Positions 6,045 to 12,967 of a stretch of DNA of 14,736 nucleotides are shown piece by piece. Within the stretch, counting starts at the first letter, position 1. The number at the start of each line of letters is the position of its first letter. The stretch comes from a bacterium UBP6_UBA1209 (GTDB lineage Bacteria > UBP6 > UBA1177). The stretch lies in the NCBI GenBank assembly GCA_002309575.1, contig DBXP01000037.1:14254-28989 (forward strand), in the 5' to 3' direction. Both the position numbers and the translations under genes were made by a program. The notes beneath the pieces are model-generated. The model searched no databases. It worked only from the letters and a program-made list of their open reading frames with translations, and was not told where the DNA came from.

Positions 6045-7439
6045 CTACTCTTCGTATTCGGGTCTTTCGACCTTGCCCATGAAAAGGATCGTGCCGTTTC
6101 TCTCATCGCGGATAAAGAAGAAGAATGGTCTTTTGCCGTAGAAACCCTGAAACCTGTTGGGACCTTCGTCTCCGGTATCACCGACGTCTATATCCGTGAC
6201 AGCCGCAGCTTCGGTGCCCTCTTCGTTCACGTCGATATAGGTTTTATGAGTGATTCCCGACACATAAAGTGAAGGAGCAGCTGCCGACATGCCTCCGCTT
6301 CCGAAAAGTTTCTCAAGCCCGAGAGATTCAAAAACCTCCTTGAGAGACGTGTTATACTCGAATTTGAACTTGGGAAGACGAATAGTGTAATCTATGTGTT
6401 TTGCGAAGGAGAGATACCATTCCAGCCCCTTTTCAGCGATTTTGCCGATGATCTCGTCAACGCCGATGACTTCGTCCTCAGGAGTGTCGTAATCGGGATT
6501 TGCGACATACGCATAAAAGGCAAACGCGTCTCTGCCGTAGGGGATCCTGACACCGGCGACGTTCTGATCCGAGATCACATAGTTCCCGTATGTTATGCCA
6601 TTGTTTTTCTCGTTAGAAAAGAAACCCATATAATCGGCATCCGTTTTGGTTCCGTCCGCCAGAATGAACTCTCTGGTAAAAGTCGCATCCTTGTTGAAGG
6701 CAACACTCCACGCAGCCTTGAAATAGACCGCGTTGATAAGGTGCATGACACTCTCCGGACCGATCCCGTCAATAATTTTGACGATCTTGCCGTGCGTCTT
6801 TTCCGCAACCCAGGAGTTGATGAGCTCAACTGTAGCATCATCGCCGAAATCCGCCTCGAAAAGCTCAGCGTCGTAACTATCTTCAAGAACAGCGATGAAC
6901 TCCTCTTTGATTTCATCCGCAATAGCATCGTCGAGCCAGATCGAGTTTGCGATCTCAAGAACGAGATCCTTATCCGCAGAAACAAGGCTTGCGATAAGCT
7001 CCCTGAACTGTTCGTTCACCGCCGGAAGATCCATACTGCCGAAACCGAGGACATCTTTCATTTCGTCAAGGTTTTCGCCGGATGCGCCGTTTGTGACCAT
7101 CGCCATAGCGATCGAGATCGAAAGCGGTGAAATCATCATGTTTTTGCCCGCTTCCTCGGAAGCAAGGGAGCTGAAGAGCTTCATTCCTAGGTCGTTGTTC
7201 GCTTTGACGACATCCTTTGAAACCTTTTCAGCGTGCCCGTCAGCCTTTTTGTACTTCGCTTCCCACTTGCCCTCATCGGTGTCGCCGGTATCCGCAGGCT
7301 CAGTCGTATCGCCCGTATCAGCCGTTGTGTCACCGGAATCGCCTGTGTCCGTATTGTCGCCCTCCGAAGAGCCGCCGCAGCCGACCATCAGAAAAAAGAC
7401 AAATGCAACTGCCAGAAGCTTAAAAATGTTTCTTTTCAT
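6045..7439 (-). CDS. Lipoprotein serpin, upstream copy next to the kinase
   Basis: The 464-residue product has the same plan as its neighbour: a lipoprotein signal (lipobox MVGC, Cys21), a shorter Asp/Thr/Gly-rich tether (about 22-57), and a full serpin domain. Landmarks are ISPLSISIAMAM, LINAVYFKAAW, the hinge EEGTEAAAV (406-414) and the C-terminal FFFFIRDERNGTILFMGKV. It should act outside the cytoplasm as an anchored inhibitor of serine or cysteine proteases. The start at 7439 is well supported: AGGAGG lies five bases upstream and the signal peptide begins there. The two serpins are very similar in protein and DNA apart from the tether and the reactive-centre loop, which here is three residues longer. 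The gene lies 119 bases downstream of the PEGA-like kinase on the same strand, with its own likely promoter in the gap, so cotranscription with the kinase is possible but not required. Confidence 0.92.
   Translation of the reverse strand: MKRNIFKLLAVAFVFFLMVGCGGSSEGDNTDTGDSGDTTADTGDTTEPADTGDTDEGKWEAKYKKADGHAEKVSKDVVKANNDLGMKLFSSLASEEAGKNMMISPLSISIAMAMVTNGASGENLDEMKDVLGFGSMDLPAVNEQFRELIASLVSADKDLVLEIANSIWLDDAIADEIKEEFIAVLEDSYDAELFEADFGDDATVELINSWVAEKTHGKIVKIIDGIGPESVMHLINAVYFKAAWSVAFNKDATFTREFILADGTKTDADYMGFFSNEKNNGITYGNYVISDQNVAGVRIPYGRDAFAFYAYVANPDYDTPEDEVIGVDEIIGKIAEKGLEWYLSFAKHIDYTIRLPKFKFEYNTSLKEVFESLGLEKLFGSGGMSAAAPSLYVSGITHKTYIDVNEEGTEAAAVTDIDVGDTGDEGPNRFQGFYGKRPFFFFIRDERNGTILFMGKVERPEYEE
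6129..6224 (-). other. Reactive-centre loop of serpin copy 2
   Basis: Residues 406-437 run from the hinge EEGTEAAAV to before GKRPFFFF. The centre reads TDIDVGDTGDEGPNRFQG, against TDIAADVGGPANFPG in the other copy. Counting from the hinge places P1 near Thr422. The hinge and distal flank are almost identical in the two proteins, while the presumed bait positions differ in sequence and length. Confidence 0.65.
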
Positions 7440-7521
7440 AAGAACCTCCTTCAGAAAAGTCAGTAATTGTGACCGCAGTTTTTTCCAAAACGCAATGCGC
7501 CCGAAAAAAAACTTACTTGTA

Positions 7522-7550
7522 ATTGTACTTCAAACTGGAAAAAAGCAATA
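7522..7550 (-). promoter_or_regulatory. Likely promoter of serpin copy 2
   Basis: On the minus strand TATTGC (7545-7550) and TACAAT (7522-7527) are 17 bases apart, just past the kinase stop codon. The arrangement matches the promoter proposed for serpin copy 1. The -10 matches consensus at five of six positions; the -35 is weak, which may mean an activator is needed. Confidence 0.42.
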
Positions 7551-7554
7551 GCTT

Positions 7555-7577
7555 AAAATCAGTAGAAATTCTGAACC
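7555..7577 (-). repeat. Shared element overlapping the kinase 3' end; second copy at 5996-6018
   Basis: The plus-strand sequence here (AAAATCAGTAGAAATT, then CTGAACC) recurs at 5996-6018 with one substitution and two single-base indels. Here it covers the last codons and stop of the kinase gene. The other copy lies upstream of serpin copy 1 and codes for nothing. Both copies end about 40 bases upstream of the expected transcription start of the adjacent serpin gene. It is either a duplication footprint, a shared activator site, or both. Confidence 0.6.
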
Positions 7578-9475
7578 ATCCGGTGGTGATCGCCGGGTTT
7601 CAGTTCAACAGGGAAGGTCTTGTCTATCTTTGATTTGGGATTCTTGAACTGGATTTTATGCGAACCTGCGGGAAGAGCGAACTTTGAAATCGGTGTCGAG
7701 CCGATAAGCTTGCCGTCGAGGTAGACATTAGCCCAGGGATTCGACTGAATCGTAATATATGCGGTTTCCGATGAATTTGCAGCGGACTTGTCAGCCGACG
7801 ATTTTGAAGAGCTCTTTTTTGTCTCCTTTTCGCGGCCGGTCGGAGCGTTTTTCATCGGCTTAAGGACGATCTCAAGTTCCTTGTTGCTGTTTGCCGGGAC
7901 CTTGCCGATATTCTCTTCATAAGGATAATAGCCGCGTTTTTCGACCCTTACAACGACATCCATTCCGACCGGAATGTCGCTTACGACCGTCGGAGTATTC
8001 GAGGCTGCCTTTTTGTCGTTGACGTAAAGGACGGCGTCGTCAGGATCTGACTTGACGGTGATCATCGTCTTCTGTTCGCCGACCTTGTAGAGCTTGACGA
8101 ACTTTTCAAGTCTGTCGCCCTTGCCGAGAATGACCGTTTCGCGCAGCGGGATGTAGCCTTCGCGGGAGAACTCGATTTCGCGCTGTCCGGGAAGAAGCCC
8201 CTCCATGACGCACGGAGTTTCGCACCGTTTCTGGTACATGGTCCCCTTGTCCAGAACGACGATGGTCTTCTGCGGCTCGCTGTTGATTATCAGAGCTGCC
8301 GTGTCGTCCTTCTGGTTTTTCACGAGAACAAGAGCGGTGATCGTTATAGCGATCAGGACCAGCGCGGAGATCAGGATAGCCATGACCTTCTTCGCGTCGC
8401 TGGCCTTGCGGTTGACGTAAATCGAAGAGGTGTTGCTTTCTGCCGGCGCGGATTCCGGAGCAGGAGTCTTTACCTCAGGCGGCTTCGGGATCTTTTTATA
8501 GCTTTCGAGCTTTGCGGTCTCCTCCTCAAGCTCGTCGGCAAAGAACTCGCTCATGAAATTCATCATGTCCTGACGCGAGAAACGCTTGTCCGAAGAGTAG
8601 CTGAACTTCTTCAGGTCATCGGAAAATTCGCTCGCCCACTGGTAGCGGTCCTCGCGCTCGCGGGCCAGAGCCTTCATGACGATCCTGTCGATCTCCGGCG
8701 GAACGCTGCTGTTGAACATACTCGGCGGAACGACTTCGGCCGCACGGACCTTTTCAAGCGTCTCGACATCGCTCTTGCCGAGGAAAAGGCGCTTCCCGGT
8801 GAGCATTTCGAAAAAGACTACGCCGAGCGAGAAGATATCGCTGCGTCTGTCCAGGACCTTGCCGTTGACCTGTTCGGGAGACATATAGCTGAACTTTCCC
8901 TTGACCATTCCGGCCTGGGTTTTTGTAGATTTGCTCTGCGCCTTCGCGATACCGAAGTCGATGAGCTTAACGTTTCCCTCGTAGGAGACGATGATATTTT
9001 GAGGCGAAACATCGCGGTGGACGATGTTGAGCGAATTCATGTGCTCGTCAGTCTTGCGGTGTGCGTAGTCGAGACCGTCGCAGACCTGAGAGATGATGTA
9101 TGCGCTCTGCTCAACCGGCATCAGGAGCTCTACCCTCTTCAGGCGCTGGCGGATGACTTTCAGATCCTTGCCGTTGACAAGTTCCATCGCGATAAAGTAG
9201 GAGCCGTTGATGTTCCCGAGCTCGTAGATCTGAACGATGTTCGGGTGTTGCAGACGTACGGCGATCTTGGCCTCATCGATAAACATTTTGATGAATTCTT
9301 CGTCAACTGCAACTTCGGGCAGAATCCGTTTGATGGCGACGATCTTTTCGAAGCCTTCGACACCGAACATCTTTGCCTTGAAGATTTCGGCCATACCGCC
9401 GAGGTTGACCAGTTCTAGCAGGTAATACTTGCCGAAGAGAGAGGGAAATTTTGTCGTAAGCTGCTTACCTTCCAT
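7559..9475 (-). CDS. Membrane Ser/Thr protein kinase with C-terminal PEGA-like domains
   Basis: The 638-residue product has a cytoplasmic Hanks-type kinase domain (about 14-290), a disordered Pro-rich linker, one membrane segment (364-386), and three PEGA-like beta-sandwich repeats outside (about 393-465, 469-540, 571-638). The kinase looks active: glycine-loop LGGMAE (25-30), VAIK Lys49, alpha-C Glu68, HRD Asp155 with Asn160, DFG 173-175 and SPE 199-201. This PknB-like plan is common in myxobacteria; the outer repeats may sense envelope ligands. The TTG at 9559 would extend the frame by 28 codons, but no ribosome site precedes it and a strong promoter lies inside that extension. The ATG at 9475 is preferred, although its own ribosome site (GCGGTG) is weak. 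It is followed on the same strand by two serpin genes. Its substrates are unknown. Confidence 0.9.
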   Translation of the reverse strand: MEGKQLTTKFPSLFGKYYLLELVNLGGMAEIFKAKMFGVEGFEKIVAIKRILPEVAVDEEFIKMFIDEAKIAVRLQHPNIVQIYELGNINGSYFIAMELVNGKDLKVIRQRLKRVELLMPVEQSAYIISQVCDGLDYAHRKTDEHMNSLNIVHRDVSPQNIIVSYEGNVKLIDFGIAKAQSKSTKTQAGMVKGKFSYMSPEQVNGKVLDRRSDIFSLGVVFFEMLTGKRLFLGKSDVETLEKVRAAEVVPPSMFNSSVPPEIDRIVMKALAREREDRYQWASEFSDDLKKFSYSSDKRFSRQDMMNFMSEFFADELEEETAKLESYKKIPKPPEVKTPAPESAPAESNTSSIYVNRKASDAKKVMAILISALVLIAITITALVLVKNQKDDTAALIINSEPQKTIVVLDKGTMYQKRCETPCVMEGLLPGQREIEFSREGYIPLRETVILGKGDRLEKFVKLYKVGEQKTMITVKSDPDDAVLYVNDKKAASNTPTVVSDIPVGMDVVVRVEKRGYYPYEENIGKVPANSNKELEIVLKPMKNAPTGREKETKKSSSKSSADKSAANSSETAYITIQSNPWANVYLDGKLIGSTPISKFALPAGSHKIQFKNPKSKIDKTFPVELKPGDHHRMVQNFY

Positions 9476-9509
9476 ATCGCACCGCAAAAAAACAACAGTC
9501 CTTCTGCGT

Positions 9510-9537
9510 ATAGTAGTTTGCAAAGTTGTTTTGTCAA
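9510..9537 (-). promoter_or_regulatory. Sigma-70-type promoter of the kinase gene
   Basis: On the minus strand a perfect TTGACA (9532-9537) is followed after 16 bases by TACTAT (9510-9515, four of six). Transcription would begin near 9503, giving a leader of about 28 bases before the ATG at 9475. It lies between the histidine kinase stop and the Ser/Thr kinase start, so the kinase is independently transcribed. Confidence 0.68.
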
Positions 9538-9582
9538 ATTTTGAGTTAAAGCTTCGCAATTTTTAGGGAAAAAAATTTTTTA

Positions 9583-11583
9583 CTAGCGGGAAACCACCGC
9601 CTCGAGCGGGAAGGATATCAAAAATCTTGTGATATTCTGAGTGCTCTCCTTCAGGGTTATTGTTCCGCCGGAAAGTCTCACGACCTTTTCGCAAACCGCA
9701 AGCCCGAGACCGTTTCCGTTCTTTCTAGTCGTGTAGAATGGCTCGAAAATCGAAGATCTGAACTCCTCCGGGATCTCCGGGCCGTCGTTGCTTACCTCGA
9801 TCAGGAGTTTTTTGCGTTTTTTCAGCGCCAGGACTCTGATTTTGTTCCCTTTTCCTGACTCCTCGATCACATTTACGGCATTTGTAACGAGGTTGACTAT
9901 AACGTTTTTCATCAGATCCCAGTCGAGGTTGAAGCCCTCTCTGCCCGTCTGGTTGACAAAGGCGATATCAAGCTTCGAATAGCTAAAGAACTGCTTCAGC
10001 TCGGCAAAAAACGAGTGAAATTCATATGTTCTCGGCGAAAGCTTGATGTTTCTGCCGTAGTTCAGCATCTTTTCGATCGTGTCGTTCAGGCGTCTGAGTT
10101 CGTTCAGCGAAATATCGAGATATTCGACATCGATCTCTTTGCCGCGTTTCGCCGCACTCTGAAGCACCTCGATGTTGAACATGATCGAAGAGAGCGGTGA
10201 CCTGAGTTCGTGGGCGACAAACGAAAGCGTCTTGTCTACTTCGCGGAAGTGGCGCAGCATCTCAGTCTGCTTCTGCGACTCGACAAGCTTTAAAATAAGC
10301 GAAATTTTGTCCAGCCTGTCGATCGTTATCTCAAGAAGCCGGCAGATACAGTAGACCGACGGAAGCGTTATAGTCCTCGATGTAAGGACAAGAAATCCAA
10401 TCATTTCAGAATGATAGACGACAGGTATGAAAAAATCCCCGCCTACGGAATCGGCAAGCCCGGGTGAAAGCAGATCCCAAAGAACAGAGGAATTTTTCGA
10501 TATAAAAACCTCGTGCGTGCGGTCCATCGAACGCAGGAGCTCGTCCGTGTCAGGCTCATTTTCCACAATTTCAACAGGGAAGGCGGAGTTCCCGAAGGGC
10601 GCCTCGTCGAAAAGAGCAAGCTTGAACTGTCTGGCGTCAAGGAAGTGTTCCGCAATTGTCTTCTGAAACTTGTCGAAAAGTTCGGCAGCATCGTTCGTAT
10701 TTTGGACATCCTGTCTGTAAACTCTGATGATCTCGGAATGTAAATTCCTGCTTTTATTTACAAATTTTTCAAGCGCGGAGGCCAGCATCGCTATAGCGAT
10801 CGCGGCAAATGTAAGCAGAAGATAGAGCTCAAGCAGAAAAAAGAGGGCGAAATTGGTACTGCCGAAAAAATTTGAAACAAAAACTCTGGCAGCCGGCAGG
10901 AATCTCGACAGGATCAGGAGCGGAGAGGAGAGCAGCACGATCATCAGAAGATGCGTCTGGTTCATGTTGATCGAGGGCTCCCAGCTGAAATGAACAACAA
11001 GCGTGACGGCACCCGTCATAAGCACGCTGCTCGCTATGATAACGACTGCAAAAGAGATCGAGTTCGCCGTCAGGACCGAAATTGCCGAAAAGAGCGGGTA
11101 ACTCAGCGAAATAAGTGCCGTCAGCGAGACGAATGTCAGGACAAATTTACGGTTGTTTTTCTTTAAGTATTTGATTTTACGAACGATTATCGGTAAATAA
11201 ACCCCGGCGAAAACAATGGCGGCAATGCCGTAAACTACCCCCGGATTATCCTGCAAAATGTGGAAAATCACCGAGAGAGACAAGACGAGAAACCCGATGA
11301 TCGCGAGCCAGATGCGGTTCGGCAGGACAGAATGCGGGATCGAATAGATGTAAAAGGTCAAAAATACAAGAAACAGGAGCATCAGCCCGAAAAAGTAAAC
11401 TTTGCCGAAGGGAAAGTATGTCGAAAGTGTCGTAAGCTGGATCAGACCGCTTGCCGCCAGCGTAAAAAACAGCCAGAGGTTGTCGACCGTTCCGCGGCCG
11501 CGGATCATGACAAACCAGGCAAACGCCAGGATCTGGGTCGTAAAGAGAAGTACCGCTGACTGAAAAAAAGAGGAATCAATCAT
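9583..11583 (-). CDS. Multi-spanning sensor histidine kinase
   Basis: The 666-residue product has about nine hydrophobic segments between residues 8 and 268, a cytoplasmic region of GAF-like character (about 295-430, inferred from position and composition), a HisKA dimerisation segment and a HATPase domain. His458 in FVAHELRSPLSS is the expected phosphorylated residue. The ATP-site motifs are the N-box (NVIVNLVTNAV, 560-570), NDGPEIP (599-605), FEPFYTT (613-619) and GNGLGLAVCEKV (623-634). The start overlaps the end of the response regulator gene by eight bases, so translation is probably coupled. The partner is almost certainly that regulator. The layout (many N-terminal helices, GAF-like region, kinase, NtrC-type partner) resembles PrsK-type kinases of exopolysaccharide/PEP-CTERM loci, but no such genes are here, so that name is not used. 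No GC-rich hairpin terminator follows the gene. Confidence 0.92.
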   Translation of the reverse strand: MIDSSFFQSAVLLFTTQILAFAWFVMIRGRGTVDNLWLFFTLAASGLIQLTTLSTYFPFGKVYFFGLMLLFLVFLTFYIYSIPHSVLPNRIWLAIIGFLVLSLSVIFHILQDNPGVVYGIAAIVFAGVYLPIIVRKIKYLKKNNRKFVLTFVSLTALISLSYPLFSAISVLTANSISFAVVIIASSVLMTGAVTLVVHFSWEPSINMNQTHLLMIVLLSSPLLILSRFLPAARVFVSNFFGSTNFALFFLLELYLLLTFAAIAIAMLASALEKFVNKSRNLHSEIIRVYRQDVQNTNDAAELFDKFQKTIAEHFLDARQFKLALFDEAPFGNSAFPVEIVENEPDTDELLRSMDRTHEVFISKNSSVLWDLLSPGLADSVGGDFFIPVVYHSEMIGFLVLTSRTITLPSVYCICRLLEITIDRLDKISLILKLVESQKQTEMLRHFREVDKTLSFVAHELRSPLSSIMFNIEVLQSAAKRGKEIDVEYLDISLNELRRLNDTIEKMLNYGRNIKLSPRTYEFHSFFAELKQFFSYSKLDIAFVNQTGREGFNLDWDLMKNVIVNLVTNAVNVIEESGKGNKIRVLALKKRKKLLIEVSNDGPEIPEEFRSSIFEPFYTTRKNGNGLGLAVCEKVVRLSGGTITLKESTQNITRFLISFPLEAVVSR

Positions 11584-12967
11584 TTTTCGTGAGTCCGTAC
11601 TCCTCGATCCGCTTGTCCAGTGTAGGTCTTGTGATGCCCAGGACCTCAGCCGTCCTGCCCTTGTGCCAGTTCAGTTTTTTCAGGACATGCTCGATATAGC
11701 GTTTCTCGAACTCGTGGAGCGTGAGAAGCTCCCCATGAGAAAAATCCTCGAATTTTGGAGCTTCCGTGCAGGTCTGGGCGGTGTTTGCGACCCCGCCGGG
11801 TACCAGAAAGGCGAAGCTGTCGCGTGTCAGGACCTTGTCCTTCGCGTTGACCGAAGCGTTGAGGATCGCGTTTTCAAGCTCGCGGATATTTCCCGGCCAG
11901 CTGTAGGAGCCGAGAAAGTCGAGCGCCTCCTGTGTTATGCTTTCGATCGAAGTCTTCTCTACGAAGTTCGCCTTTTTGATGAGGTGAACGACCAGCATTT
12001 TGAGGTCGCTCAGATGGTCACGAAGCGGCGGGACCTTGATGGAAATGACATTCAGTCGGTAAAAAAGATCCTGCCTGAAGCGTCCGGTTTCGATCAGTTC
12101 GGTCAGATTTTTGTTGGTTATCGCCACGATCCTTCCGTTGAACTGCTTCTGTTCGGTCGAACCCACCGGGTAGAACTTCTTTTCCTGGATGACTCGGAGA
12201 AGCTTCGTCTGCATTTCGAGCGGCATCTCGGAGATCTCGTCCAGAACCAGAGTTCCGCCGCGGACAGCCTCTAGTTTGCCTGTCTGCGAAGCGACAGCGC
12301 CGGTGAATGCCCCCTTGACGTGCCCCATGAGCTCGCTTTCAATCAGGTTTGACGGGACAGCGGCGCAGTTTATCGCAACAAAAGGTTCTTTCGGAGAGGT
12401 GTTTTCGTGGATGGCGCGGGCCACCATCTCCTTGCCTGTCCCGCTTTCGCCGTAGACCAGAACCGTGGCGCGGTTGCCGTTGAGCGAGCTGATCGTCTTG
12501 TAAATATCGACCATCAGAGCATCCCTGCCGACGATCGTATCGCGGTACGGAGTTTCGTCCTGATCGATGAAATATGCGGCCTTTTCGGCGAGAGAAATCG
12601 TCTCAAGCGCCCTTCTGACGGTAAAGCAGAGCTTTTCAAGTCCGACAGGTTTAGTCAGAAAATCGTACGCGCCGAGGTTCATTGCGCGGACTGCTGCATC
12701 GAGATCGCCGTATGCGGTCATCATGATCGTCAGCGGAAGTTTGTCGAAGGTGCGTTTCAGGTCCTCCAGGAGCTCGAGCCCCGTCTTTACCGGCATGTTT
12801 ATGTCAAGCAGGATAAGGTCCGGGTGCTCATGTTCAACAGCGATAAAGCCCTCTCTGCCGTCCCTGGCGACAAATACCCGGTAACCCTCTGACTCAAGGA
12901 ACTTCTGGTAGCTCCTCAGGATCGAGGTGTCGTCGTCAACGATCAGGATTTTCCGCTCATTGTTCAT
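11576..12967 (-). CDS. NtrC-family sigma-54-dependent response regulator
   Basis: The 463-residue product has a receiver domain (about 5-120; acidic pair at 11-12, phosphoacceptor Asp55 in LILLDINMP, Thr84, Lys106), an AAA+ domain (about 145-385) and a Fis-type helix-turn-helix near 432-458. The AAA+ domain carries Walker A GESGTGKE (173-180), the sigma-54 contact loop GAFTGA (219-224), Walker B TLVLDE (239-244) and the GRFRQDLFYRL arginine region (295-305). All parts expected of an active enhancer-binding activator of RNA polymerase with sigma-54 are present. Its ATG overlaps the end of the methyltransferase-like gene by 11 bases, with a strong ribosome site (GGGGAGGAG, 12972-12980) inside that gene. 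Its stop overlaps the histidine kinase start by eight bases. No sigma-54 promoter was recognised in the window, so its targets probably lie elsewhere. Confidence 0.95.
   Translation of the reverse strand: MNNERKILIVDDDTSILRSYQKFLESEGYRVFVARDGREGFIAVEHEHPDLILLDINMPVKTGLELLEDLKRTFDKLPLTIMMTAYGDLDAAVRAMNLGAYDFLTKPVGLEKLCFTVRRALETISLAEKAAYFIDQDETPYRDTIVGRDALMVDIYKTISSLNGNRATVLVYGESGTGKEMVARAIHENTSPKEPFVAINCAAVPSNLIESELMGHVKGAFTGAVASQTGKLEAVRGGTLVLDEISEMPLEMQTKLLRVIQEKKFYPVGSTEQKQFNGRIVAITNKNLTELIETGRFRQDLFYRLNVISIKVPPLRDHLSDLKMLVVHLIKKANFVEKTSIESITQEALDFLGSYSWPGNIRELENAILNASVNAKDKVLTRDSFAFLVPGGVANTAQTCTEAPKFEDFSHGELLTLHEFEKRYIEHVLKKLNWHKGRTAEVLGITRPTLDKRIEEYGLTKND

Noticed and set aside
6396..7130. 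Plus-strand open frame of 244 codons over serpin copy 2, with a similar one over copy 1 (5096-5485)
   Set aside because: The translation resembles no known family and simply mirrors the serpin codons; the duplicate gene explains why it occurs twice.
7480..7500. TGGAAAAAACTGC upstream of serpin copy 2 as a sigma-54 promoter
   Set aside because: The GG and GC elements are eight bases apart rather than ten, and the flanking consensus is missing.
9567..9580. A-tract/T-tract palindrome after the histidine kinase as an intrinsic terminator
   Set aside because: It is seven A followed by six T with no GC stem, so it does not meet the form of a Rho-independent terminator.
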